Source of the DNA: Spirochaetaceae bacterium
GTDB lineage: Bacteria; Spirochaetota; Spirochaetia; Treponematales; Breznakiellaceae
Assembly (NCBI GenBank): GCA_031284295.1
Contig: JAITAE010000253.1
Coordinates: 1 to 6,940 of the forward strand
DNA: 6,940 nt
Direction: 5' to 3'
Positions 1 through 6,265 of this stretch are shown here, piece after piece (the first letter of the stretch is position 1; each line of letters starts with the position of its first letter). The translations under genes were made by a program, and so were the position numbers. Below the pieces are notes generated by a model. It was not told the DNA's origin and did no database searches. It was given only the letters and a program-made list of their open reading frames with translations.

Positions 1-75
1 GCAATTTCTATTGATTCTTTCGGTGGAATTGCAGGCGATATGTTTGCCAGAAAGAAACTGCTGCTCAAAAAATGA
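1..75 (+). CDS. C-terminal fragment of an unrecognised protein
   Basis: An open frame enters from the left edge and ends at a TGA at 73-75, leaving 24 codons that read AISIDSFGGIAGDMFARKKL and then LLKK. The tail is basic (RKK and KK), as many cytoplasmic protein ends are. The pattern I-D-x-F-G followed by about 17 residues faintly recalls the C-terminus of transketolase-type enzymes, but this is too short to name. It lies on the same strand as the lsr genes, and its stop is 219 bases before the chosen lsrA start with a good promoter between them, so it is probably a separate transcription unit. That it is a real gene end is inferred from the open frame and its position only. Confidence 0.4.
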   Translation, partial: AISIDSFGGIAGDMFARKKLLLKK

Positions 76-122
76 GGGTAATTCTGTTTGGGCTATGTGA
101 AACACCTACAGCGAACCGGGCG

Positions 123-143
123 GGTGGAAATAGTGTTTCCACC
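123..143. promoter_or_regulatory. Inverted repeat upstream of lsr promoter (operator or weak terminator)
   Basis: A perfect 8-bp inverted repeat: GGTGGAAA at 123-130 and TTTCCACC at 136-143, with TAGTG between. No T-run follows, so it is a poor intrinsic terminator for the upstream gene. It ends 38 bases before the -35 box of the lsr promoter, where an upstream activator or one half of a looping repressor could bind. Whether it is an operator or an RNA hairpin cannot be decided from one copy. Confidence 0.45.
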
Positions 144-161
144 TATCTTCGCATTAATCGC

Positions 162-210
162 AGCTATTTATAAAATATAATTTGACAAAAATGCCGCATG
201 GGATTAGAAT
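162..210 (+). promoter_or_regulatory. Sigma-70-type promoter of the lsr operon
   Basis: A consensus -35 box TTGACA (182-187) and a near-consensus -10 box TAGAAT (205-210; 5 of 6 bases match TATAAT) are separated by an ideal 17 bp. Directly upstream, 162-181 is AT-rich (TATTTATAAAATATAAT) and resembles an UP element. Transcription would begin near 216-218, giving a leader of about 77 bases to the start chosen for lsrA. No other equally good promoter was noticed inside the five-gene cluster. So strong a core promoter usually needs a repressor to be conditional, which fits the repeats around it. Confidence 0.75.
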
Positions 211-244
211 TGCCGTATGAGAACAAATGTTAGGATGTTGAACA
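192..244. repeat. Direct and inverted repeats overlapping the lsr promoter and leader
   Basis: TGCCGCATGGGA (192-203) and TGCCGTATGAGA (211-222) match at 10 of 12 positions and start 19 bp apart, bracketing the -10 box. Just downstream, AACA (222-225), TGTT (228-231), TGTT (236-239) and AACA (241-244) form two small dyads in the 5' leader. These positions are where a repressor would block RNA polymerase, so they are candidate operators. The 10-mer TGCCGTATGA also occurs at 1772-1781, across the lsrA/lsrC junction, so part of the match may be chance. Confidence 0.35.
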
Positions 245-293
245 AAAAATAGTGGGGGTAGGAATGTCTTTCGAATTCGGTAAAGAGGCGGGT

Positions 294-1781
294 ATGGTAC
301 CAATGCTTTCGATTCGAGATATACATAAATCTTTTGGGAACAATGAGGTCCTTCGCGGTATAAATCTTGATGTCTACCCCGGAGAGGCGCTTGCCCTGAT
401 CGGTGGAAACGGAGCCGGCAAAAGTACCCTTGTTAAATCAATTATGGGTGTTTATAAGCCCGAGTCTGGTCATATATACATAAACGGCGAGGAACTTGAG
501 TTTTCAAAACCCGCTGTTTCGCTCAACAAGGGCGTCTATCTTGTGCCTCAGGAACCTATGCTCTTTCCAAACATGACGGTGGAACGGAATGTTTTGATGG
601 GGTTTCGTAAAACCTATGCCGTCCTGCGTGAAAACCTCATAGCCCTGATGAATCAGCTTGGCTGGAAGCTTGATCTTGGTCGTAGCGCGCGGACGCTTTC
701 CATTGCCGAACAGCAGTTAGTCGAAATTCTGCGCGGGCTTTTACGTGAAGCTCGGGTACTCATTCTTGATGAACCGACAAGCGCCCTTACCTTTGACGAG
801 GTGAATGCGCTTTTTAAGATCATCGAAAATCTGAAACAAAAAAATATCAGTATTGTCTACATTACCCACCGCTTAAACGAAGTGTTTATGATTGCAAGCC
901 ATGTTGCGCTTATGAAAGACGGGATCATCACGCTTCAGGGTAAAGCCGGTGAGTTTACGCGAGAGATGCTGGTTAAAGGCCTTTTGCCGGACGATTATAG
1001 CGGCCGGAAATTTGAAGCGAAAAAGACCCGTGCACCCGCCGGCATCCGTCCGGTCTTTGAACTACAGCATTACAGCGGCTATGGTTTTGAGGATATCAAT
1101 ATTACGATTCACGAAGGCGAGGTACTTGGACTTGCCGGTGTTGTCGGCGCGGGTCGTACGGAACTTGCCATGACGATTTTTGGACGAGACTCTGTAAAGA
1201 GCGGAAGAGCCTTGCTGGACAGCGAGGATATTACAGGTCTTAGAACCCGGCAGATCATCAAGAAGGGTATCAACTATGTATGTGAAGACCGCTTTCTTAA
1301 TGGGATTTTCAGGACAACAAGCCTTGCCGGCAATATAACCTCGTCCTGCCTTCGCTTACTATCTCTATTTTTCCTCAGTTTTGTATCTGAACGGACGCTT
1401 GCCGGCAAGTATGTTAAAGATTTCAGGATAAAAACTGCCGGCATTGAGCAGGAAATAGGGAGTCTTTCCGGCGGGAACCAGCAAAAAGCCGTTATCGCAA
1501 GGGCGCTGACCACAAATCCGCATCTTGTTATCCTTGACGAGCCAACGCGCGGCATAGATGCGGGCGCTCGTGGCGATATTTATGCAATTATCAATGAATT
1601 AAAGACGCGCAATGTTGCAGTTTTACTGATTTCATCAGACATTGAAGAAATTGTAGAGCTTTCCGATCGGGCGATCACGATGTTTCAGGGACATATCAAA
1701 GCGGAATTCCAAGGAGAAGATATAACACAGGATAATATAATGCGTGCGTCTTTTGGCGTAATACACGGAGATGCCGTATGA
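294..1781 (+). CDS. lsrA: AI-2 ABC importer, double ATPase subunit LsrA
   Basis: Cytoplasmic ATPase that would power import through LsrC/LsrD; two fused nucleotide-binding domains as in the sugar-type (RbsA/LsrA) family. Numbering from the 294 start (495 aa; E. coli LsrA is about 511). Domain 1: Walker A GGNGAGKST 37-45, Q-loop in VPQEP near 86, C-loop LSIAEQQ from about 135 in place of LSGGQ (enteric LsrA is also degenerate here), Walker B ILDEP with D159/E160, switch H192. Domain 2: degenerate Walker A GVVGAGRTE 282-290, canonical LSGGNQQ 391-397, Walker B D415/E416, and SSD at 447-449 in place of the switch histidine, usual for this family's second domain. Start choice: AAAGAGG (282-288) sits 5 bases before ATG 294 and family homology begins at once (MVPMLSIRDIHKSF). 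Alternatives are ATG 264, preceded by GGGGG (254-258), GTG 252 and ATG 303. The stop overlaps the lsrC start (ATGA). Confidence 0.93.
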   Translation: MVPMLSIRDIHKSFGNNEVLRGINLDVYPGEALALIGGNGAGKSTLVKSIMGVYKPESGHIYINGEELEFSKPAVSLNKGVYLVPQEPMLFPNMTVERNVLMGFRKTYAVLRENLIALMNQLGWKLDLGRSARTLSIAEQQLVEILRGLLREARVLILDEPTSALTFDEVNALFKIIENLKQKNISIVYITHRLNEVFMIASHVALMKDGIITLQGKAGEFTREMLVKGLLPDDYSGRKFEAKKTRAPAGIRPVFELQHYSGYGFEDINITIHEGEVLGLAGVVGAGRTELAMTIFGRDSVKSGRALLDSEDITGLRTRQIIKKGINYVCEDRFLNGIFRTTSLAGNITSSCLRLLSLFFLSFVSERTLAGKYVKDFRIKTAGIEQEIGSLSGGNQQKAVIARALTTNPHLVILDEPTRGIDAGARGDIYAIINELKTRNVAVLLISSDIEEIVELSDRAITMFQGHIKAEFQGEDITQDNIMRASFGVIHGDAV

Positions 1782-2773
1782 AAAAACTGCTGAAAGCGCG
1801 GGAACTTACCTCTTTTTCATTTGTCATTATTCTTTTTATCCTTGTCGGCTTTGTCAATCCGGGCTTTCTTGCCCCGGAAAATCTCCTTTTAACGCTCAAT
1901 TCCAGCGTTGTTTTTACGCTGTTGGCTGCGGGGACGGCGTTTATCATTATAAGCGGCGAGATCGATGTCTCGGTAGGCGCCGTGATGGGACTCTGTGCTA
2001 CGGTCTCCGCATCAATGATACGCGACGGCGCTCCCTGGGCAATCGCCGTTGCCGCGGCACTTCTAATCGGCATCATCTGCGGCATAATAAACGGCATGGG
2101 ACTTATGTTCGCAAAAATCCCATCCATTATTATGACGCTTGGAACGGCAGGCGTTATACGCGGATTCATTTACGTGTATACCGGAGGACGCTGGGTAGAA
2201 AACATTCCCGATGAGTATAAGGCTATCGCTCAGGAATCGTTCCTAGGCGTATCGTTCTTTTACTGGGGGGCGCTTTTTGCCGTTATTGCCGGTATTCTTA
2301 TTATGACTCATACGCGGCAAGGCCGTTACTTTGCGGCGGTAGGCGACAACATAGCCTGTGCGACTCTGCTCGGTATTCCGGTACGTTTTACGAAAATTGG
2401 GGCTTTTGTCATAGCGGGCGCCTTCTATGCGGCGGCCGGACTCATGTTTGTCAGCCGTATAGGTTTTGTGACCCCGATGGCCGGCAGCGGTTACGAGATG
2501 AAAGCGATAGCGGCCTGCGTGCTTGGCGGCGTAAGTCTTTCCGGAGGCGTAGGCTCCCTTGCCGGAGCGACGATAGGCGCCCTGTTTATGGCTTCTGTGG
2601 GCCGCATCCTCGTATTTCTTAACTCAACCGCCGATGACGATGTTATTACCGGCGTCATGTTGATTGTGATTGTTGTAGCGGACGCTCTATTGCAGCAGCG
2701 TTCAATAGAAAAGACGCGGCGTAGGAGGCTTTTGGCCAAGACAAGCGCTTCTTCGGGAGGAAATAATGCCTAA
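1778..2773 (+). CDS. lsrC: AI-2 ABC importer, permease LsrC
   Basis: Inner-membrane channel subunit of 331 aa (E. coli LsrC is about 342). It is hydrophobic throughout, with roughly eight to ten membrane segments, clearest near residues 12-27, 42-60, 86-108, 163-177, 206-226 and 288-305. Family marks of the branched-chain amino acid/sugar type permeases (BPD_transp_2) are visible: GEIDVSVG at 60-67 (consensus G-x-D-L-S-V-G), a cytoplasmic loop around VGDN 188-191 that would dock on LsrA, and LGGVSLSGGVGS near 249-260. The C-terminus is basic (KTRRRR) and should lie in the cytoplasm. The start overlaps the lsrA stop by 4 bases, with GGAG at 1767-1770 as ribosome binding site. The C versus D assignment follows gene order and similarity and is less certain than the permease call. 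Confidence 0.9.
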   Translation: MKKLLKARELTSFSFVIILFILVGFVNPGFLAPENLLLTLNSSVVFTLLAAGTAFIIISGEIDVSVGAVMGLCATVSASMIRDGAPWAIAVAAALLIGIICGIINGMGLMFAKIPSIIMTLGTAGVIRGFIYVYTGGRWVENIPDEYKAIAQESFLGVSFFYWGALFAVIAGILIMTHTRQGRYFAAVGDNIACATLLGIPVRFTKIGAFVIAGAFYAAAGLMFVSRIGFVTPMAGSGYEMKAIAACVLGGVSLSGGVGSLAGATIGALFMASVGRILVFLNSTADDDVITGVMLIVIVVADALLQQRSIEKTRRRRLLAKTSASSGGNNA

Positions 2774-3797
2774 ACGCCTTACAAATCCGTTTAATCCGCA
2801 AAAACTGTTGCGCTGGGAAAGCTTTCTTGTCGTACTTATTCTGTTTGAGGTCGTCGTATTCGGCGCTATAAACCCGCGCTTCCTGCGGCTGCCTGTGCTT
2901 TTCGGCAGCTTCAACGATTTTACCTCAATCTGTATCATCTCGATATTCGTTACTTTTGTGTTGATAACAGGCGGTATGGATATTCAGTCCGGTTCGATAG
3001 TCGGGCTTTCGTCAATAGTGCTGGGCGTCACCTGGGCAAGTTCCGGTCTTAACATTTGGCTGGTTGTCGTATTTACCATCATTACCGGCGCGTTATGCGG
3101 GGCTTTTTCGGGTTTTCTTGTGGCTTTTACTCAAGTCCCTTCGATGGTTGTAACGCTGGGCTGCTCGTTCCTCTACACCGGTTTCGCAAAAACCATTATG
3201 AAAATCGCAAAGATTGAGACGCACAAGGGGATCAGCAACTTCCCGGCTTCGTTTACCGCTTTTACCGGTTGGAGCATAGGCGGCGTTCCATTTCAGTTTA
3301 TCATATTTGTAATCCTTGCCATAACCGCCCATGTGCTCTTGCACCGGACAAAATACGGACGTTATGTATTCTTGTGTGGAATCAACCAGAATGCAGCGGA
3401 ATACTCCGGCATAAACAGCCGCTTTATCGTTATGAGCACCTACATCATATCCGGTATGGGCGCGTCTCTCGCGGGAATTATTCTTACCTCATATTTAGGG
3501 ACCGCGAAACCCGATTTCGGCAAAGAGCTGACGCTGCCCATCATTACCGCGGTTGTGTTGGGCGGTACGTCAATATTCGGCGGTAAGGGAACCATTGTGG
3601 GCACGGCGCTGGCGGCTCTTGCCATTGGCGTTATGCGGTTTGGGCTTTCAATGAGCGGCATCAGTACGCAGTATCTGGACATACCGGTAGGTTTTCTTTT
3701 AATTATCGCGGTCGGGTTGCGCGCTTTGTCTGGGAATTGGGGGGAAGTTAAAAAACTTTTTTATAGGGCAAAACCGGCTTTTAGCCGGAGCAAATAA
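2766..3797 (+). CDS. lsrD: AI-2 ABC importer, permease LsrD
   Basis: Second inner-membrane permease, 343 aa (E. coli LsrD is about 330), pairing with LsrC to form the channel. It carries GGMDIQSG at 69-76, where Q replaces the usual leucine/valine of the D-[LIV]-S-x-G motif, a docking loop around CGINQNAAEYSG (204-215), and LGGTSIFGGKGT at 265-276. Membrane segments are clear at about 18-35, 54-68, 96-120, 175-191, 222-243 and 277-293, with others between. Translation should be coupled to lsrC: the start lies 8 bases inside lsrC, and GGAGG at 2756-2760 is 5 bases upstream. The basic C-terminus (YRAKPAFSRSK) is probably cytoplasmic. Its last codons and stop overlap a small hairpin and a palindrome. 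Confidence 0.9.
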   Translation: MPKRLTNPFNPQKLLRWESFLVVLILFEVVVFGAINPRFLRLPVLFGSFNDFTSICIISIFVTFVLITGGMDIQSGSIVGLSSIVLGVTWASSGLNIWLVVVFTIITGALCGAFSGFLVAFTQVPSMVVTLGCSFLYTGFAKTIMKIAKIETHKGISNFPASFTAFTGWSIGGVPFQFIIFVILAITAHVLLHRTKYGRYVFLCGINQNAAEYSGINSRFIVMSTYIISGMGASLAGIILTSYLGTAKPDFGKELTLPIITAVVLGGTSIFGGKGTIVGTALAALAIGVMRFGLSMSGISTQYLDIPVGFLLIIAVGLRALSGNWGEVKKLFYRAKPAFSRSK

Positions 3798-3805
3798 ATT
3801 TATTT
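3774..3805 (+). other. Hairpin and AT palindrome at the lsrD/lsrB junction
   Basis: CCGGCT (3774-3779) and AGCCGG (3783-3788) form a 6-bp stem with a three-base loop in the last codons of lsrD. Four bases later, AAATAAATTTATTT (3792-3805) is a perfect 14-base palindrome covering the lsrD stop and ending just before the GGAGG (3807-3811) of lsrB. This could stabilise or process the mRNA upstream of lsrB, or simply expose its ribosome binding site. It lacks a T-run placed as in an efficient intrinsic terminator. Confidence 0.35.
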
Positions 3806-3817
3806 TGGAGGAGAGAA

Positions 3818-4903
3818 ATGAAAGCAGTATTATTTTTGTCGGCGTTATTAGCGCTGACGCTTCCCGCTCAGGTTTTCGCAAATGGAGGAGGACAGCAGAG
3901 CGGAACGGCTGGTGGTAAAAAAAATATCACCATTGTTTTTGTACCGAAGATAACCGGTAACGCCTTCTTTGAGACGGCGAATGACGGCGCTCAGAAATGG
4001 GCGAAAGAATGGGGCTTTACCGTAAAGTATGACGGCAGTCCCGAAGCCGCGGTTGCCAATCAGGTAACGGTTATTCGCAACGCCATTCGGCAAGGTGTTG
4101 ACGGTATTTCCGTCTCATCGCTGGATGCTACGGCGCTTGACGGCGTTATGAAAGAAGCAATAAAGGCCGGGCTTGCCGTTACAACGTGGGATTCGGATGT
4201 TTCCGGTGATGCCCGTGCAATCATGGTTTCGCAGGGTACCCCCGACATCCTCGGCAAAATGCTGGTTGATATGGGCGTTAAATCTCTGCAAAGCCGCGGG
4301 AAGAATCCCGATACCGATGCGATTAACTATGCGTGGCACTACTCCCAGTCAACGGTCGCGGATCAGAACTCGTGGCGTGTCGCGGGCGAAGCTTATATCA
4401 AACAGAAGTATCCCAAATGGGTAAATGTCCGTCCTGATAACTACTACTCCAACCAAGATGCGGAACTTGCTATAACCACAGGCGAATCCATTCTTAAAGC
4501 CAATACAGGTATAGACCTGATTATCTGTAATGATTCGACCGCGCTTCCGGGTCAGCTTCAGGCCGCCCAGAATCTCGGCTACGACAAGAGTAAGGTAACG
4601 ATTACCGGTTTTGCCACGCCGAACTCAATCAAACCCTATGCCCGCGCGGGTATTCTTGAGCGCTGGGGACTGTGGGATTCCGGATTACAGGGTGCGCTTG
4701 GCGTGTACTTTGCTTACTATCTGGCGAACGGCAACTCGGTCAAGGTTGGCGATAAAGTCGATGTACCCGGCATTGGTACGGTGGAAGTACTACCCAACAC
4801 GGTACTTGATGCAAAAGCATATACCGCATCAAATTCCGGCGTAGTCTTGTTACCGGAACGAGTCGAGTTTACCACGGCAAATATGGACCAATACAATTTC
4901 TAA
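3818..4903 (+). CDS. lsrB: AI-2-binding periplasmic protein LsrB
   Basis: Periplasmic receptor that delivers ligand to LsrCD, 361 aa (E. coli about 340). Residues 1-21 form a signal peptide with a hydrophobic core and a VFA-N type I cleavage site; there is no lipobox cysteine, so it should be soluble. A low-complexity linker NGGGQQSGTAGG precedes the periplasmic-binding fold (Peripla_BP_4). Aligned by eye with enteric LsrB, ligand contacts K35, D116, D166 and Q167 are kept as K44 (FVPK), D125 (TTWDSD), D182 and Q183 (VADQN), but P220 and A222 are N238 and S240 (ICNDSTALP). The end GVVLLPERVEFTTANMDQYNF resembles the family end closely. GGAGG at 3807-3811 is a strong ribosome binding site. Family membership is firm; AI-2 as exact ligand is inferred from the operon and retained residues. 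A related polyol or sugar (RhaS-like) remains possible. Confidence 0.9.
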   Translation: MKAVLFLSALLALTLPAQVFANGGGQQSGTAGGKKNITIVFVPKITGNAFFETANDGAQKWAKEWGFTVKYDGSPEAAVANQVTVIRNAIRQGVDGISVSSLDATALDGVMKEAIKAGLAVTTWDSDVSGDARAIMVSQGTPDILGKMLVDMGVKSLQSRGKNPDTDAINYAWHYSQSTVADQNSWRVAGEAYIKQKYPKWVNVRPDNYYSNQDAELAITTGESILKANTGIDLIICNDSTALPGQLQAAQNLGYDKSKVTITGFATPNSIKPYARAGILERWGLWDSGLQGALGVYFAYYLANGNSVKVGDKVDVPGIGTVEVLPNTVLDAKAYTASNSGVVLLPERVEFTTANMDQYNF

Positions 4904-4909
4904 ACGTGT

Positions 4910-4940
4910 AACACGGGGCGGATGACTGCCCCGTGTTTTT
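4910..4940 (+). terminator. Intrinsic terminator or attenuator between lsrB and lsrF
   Basis: AACACGGGGC (4910-4919) and GCCCCGTGTT (4928-4937) form a perfect 10-bp stem around an 8-base loop. The run of five T (4936-4940) follows the GC core directly, two of them being in the stem. It begins 7 bases after the lsrB stop, and the lsrF ribosome binding site GGAGGAG starts at 4941. The shape is that of an intrinsic terminator, but lsrF continues immediately, so partial read-through is likely. The stem could also protect lsrB mRNA from 3' decay and raise receptor level relative to the enzyme. Confidence 0.75.
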
Positions 4941-4949
4941 GGAGGAGAT

Positions 4950-5831
4950 ATGGCAGATTTAGAAGGATTAAAAGTCGAAAAGAATTATCATCTCAATGAG
5001 CCGTTCGCGGCCAAAGGTGATTTTCATGTCAAGGGTATGGCAAACCAGGAATGGGGGATCAAGAAGCGCCTATCGAATATCTTTAATCCCCAGAGTGGCA
5101 GTACCGTTATGTTCGCCTTTGATCACGGCTATTTTATGGGGTCGGTTTCCGGTTTGGAGCGTCTTGATATCTTGATTCCAAAGCTGCGGGATCATGTCGA
5201 TGTATTGATGGCGACTCGCGGAGCGCTCCGTACATGCGTTCAGCCGGATTGCCGGAAGGCGATAGCCCTGCGTGTAAGCGCGGGCAGTTCCATGGTGAAT
5301 GACGATCTAAGCCACGAATTAGTATCGGTTGATATTGAAGATGCGATACGGATGAACGCGGATTGTATGGCCGTGCAGGTTTTTATCGGAGCGGACGGCC
5401 AACTTGAAAGTATAGAGAACCTTTCCAAGGTGATAAACGCCGGTATGCGCTACAGTATTCCGACGCTCGGCGTTGTCGCGGTTGGTAAAAATATGGAGCG
5501 TACCGATCAGTATTTCAAACTTGCCACCCGCATCGTAGCGGAACTCGGCGCGCATATAGTTAAAACGTACTATTGCGATAAGTTTGAGGAAATTGTCGCG
5601 GCTTGTCCCGTTCCCATCGTAGTGGCGGGCGGTAAAAAACTTGCCGAAAAAGAAGCGCTGGAAATGGCATACAAGTCGATGCAGGGCGGGGCCCGCGGGC
5701 TTGATATGGGCAGAAACATTTTCCAGAGCTTCCACCCCATAGAGATGGCGGACGCCATCGGTAAAATTGTTCACCAAAAGTTCACGGACAAAGAAGCCTT
5801 AGAGTATTACAATGATCGTATAAACGTGTAG
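4950..5831 (+). CDS. lsrF: 3-hydroxy-5-phosphonooxypentane-2,4-dione thiolase LsrF
   Basis: Cytoplasmic enzyme that in the enteric pathway moves the acetyl group of the AI-2 breakdown intermediate P-HPD to CoA, giving acetyl-CoA and dihydroxyacetone phosphate. The 293-aa product aligns with E. coli LsrF almost end to end: start MADLEGLK against MADLDDIK, then LSNIFNPQSG (41-50), FAFDHGYF (55-62), GVVAVGK (174-180), IVKTYY (203-208), PIVVAGGKK (222-230) and DMGRNIFQS (252-260). It is a class I aldolase-like TIM barrel (DeoC/FbaB/LacD). K205 in IVKTYY matches the lysine regarded as catalytic (K203 in E. coli), and GGARG with GRN (246-256) fits the phosphate-binding end of the barrel. GGAGG at 4941-4945 is 4 bases before the start. 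It is last in the operon and follows the lsrB hairpin. Confidence 0.93.
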   Translation: MADLEGLKVEKNYHLNEPFAAKGDFHVKGMANQEWGIKKRLSNIFNPQSGSTVMFAFDHGYFMGSVSGLERLDILIPKLRDHVDVLMATRGALRTCVQPDCRKAIALRVSAGSSMVNDDLSHELVSVDIEDAIRMNADCMAVQVFIGADGQLESIENLSKVINAGMRYSIPTLGVVAVGKNMERTDQYFKLATRIVAELGAHIVKTYYCDKFEEIVAACPVPIVVAGGKKLAEKEALEMAYKSMQGGARGLDMGRNIFQSFHPIEMADAIGKIVHQKFTDKEALEYYNDRINV

Positions 5832-5846
5832 ATAGGTATAGTATAA

Positions 5847-5871
5847 AAAGCCGCTCTTGAGGGCGGCTTTG
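5847..5871 (+). terminator. Intrinsic terminator after lsrF
   Basis: AAAGCCGCTC (5847-5856) and GGGCGGCTTT (5861-5870) pair over 10 bp (one G-T pair) around the tetraloop TTGA. The stem begins 15 bases after the lsrF stop. The T-run is only the TTT closing the stem, so termination may be moderate. The A-run on the left side (5845-5849) would act as a T-run on the minus strand, allowing some bidirectional use. It separates the lsr operon from the toxin-antitoxin pair. Confidence 0.7.
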
Positions 5872-5893
5872 AGACGTGGGTTTTGATGTATTC

Positions 5894-5924
5894 CGCCTGT
5901 GAACGGATGCGAGTCCCGCAGGTG
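5894..5924. other. Imperfect dyad before the antitoxin promoter
   Basis: CGCCTGTG (5894-5901) and CGCAGGTG (5917-5924) pair over 8 positions, two of them G-T, and GGA/TCC (5905-5907 and 5914-5916) continues the stem after a three-base bulge. It lies 8 bases before the TATAAT at 5933. As a self-regulated toxin-antitoxin operon normally carries its operator here, it could be bound by the antitoxin complex, but G-T pairs favour RNA over a DNA operator. Its GC-rich character differs from the AT-rich genes downstream. Confidence 0.25.
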
Positions 5925-5932
5925 AAATATAC

Positions 5933-5938
5933 TATAAT
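5933..5938 (+). promoter_or_regulatory. Putative -10 box for the toxin-antitoxin operon
   Basis: A perfect TATAAT at 5933-5938 lies after the lsrF terminator and 94 bases before the likely antitoxin start. No recognisable -35 box is present at 16-18 bp (5909-5916 is GCGAGTCC) and there is no TG extension, so the promoter may be weak or depend on another factor. Transcription would start near 5945. Confidence 0.4.
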
Positions 5939-6031
5939 GGCTAATTAATAAACGCTGGTATGTGCAATGCGCCCAGAAAATAGTTAATGGATATGTTGTC
6001 AAAAATAAAAGAAGATATTAAGATAAATAGC

Positions 6032-6265
6032 ATGAAAGCATTAACAGTTGCAGAAATAAAAACCCATTTGTCGGATGTACTTTTTCAGGTAAGAAATGGG
6101 GAAAAAGTGAAAATACTGTATGGTAAATCAAAGAAACCCATTGCAATGATAATCCCTCTAGAGGATGCGAATGTACCCAGAAAAATAGGCGTTTTGGATG
6201 GCGTTGCGTCATACAAAGAAGAAGGCGATGGAAAAATTTCCCCTGAAGAGTTTCTTGGGCTGTGA
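6032..6265 (+). CDS. Phd/YefM-family antitoxin of a VapC-type module
   Basis: Small antitoxin of 77 aa that would neutralise the downstream PIN toxin and repress its own promoter. The N-terminal half (MKALTVAEIKTHLSDVLFQV, then RNGEKVKILYGK, then PIAMIIPL) has the Phd/YefM fold pattern: a short strand, a helix, then two strands ending in a hydrophobic I-P. The C-terminal part (about 48-77, GVASYKEEGDGKISPEEF) is polar and acidic, as expected of the flexible toxin-binding tail. Start: ATG 6032 is chosen because family homology begins exactly there. ATG 5987 or 5993 would add 15 or 13 residues (MDMLSKIKEDIKINS) unlike the family. None has a good ribosome binding site. The stop overlaps the toxin start. 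The AT-rich sequence contrasts with the lsr genes. Confidence 0.85.
   Translation: MKALTVAEIKTHLSDVLFQVRNGEKVKILYGKSKKPIAMIIPLEDANVPRKIGVLDGVASYKEEGDGKISPEEFLGL

Noticed and set aside
949..1173. Second plus-strand frame of 74 codons inside lsrA
   Set aside because: It sits fully inside the ATPase gene, is basic with no motif, and has no sign of its own translation.
1696..2169. Minus-strand open frame of 157 codons opposite the end of lsrA and start of lsrC
   Set aside because: It lies within firmly identified genes and shows no recognisable domain.
5901..5924. tRNA-like T-arm pattern (GCGAGTCCCGC)
   Set aside because: The flanking stem does not pair as a T-arm should, and no acceptor, D or anticodon arm or CCA end can be found around it.
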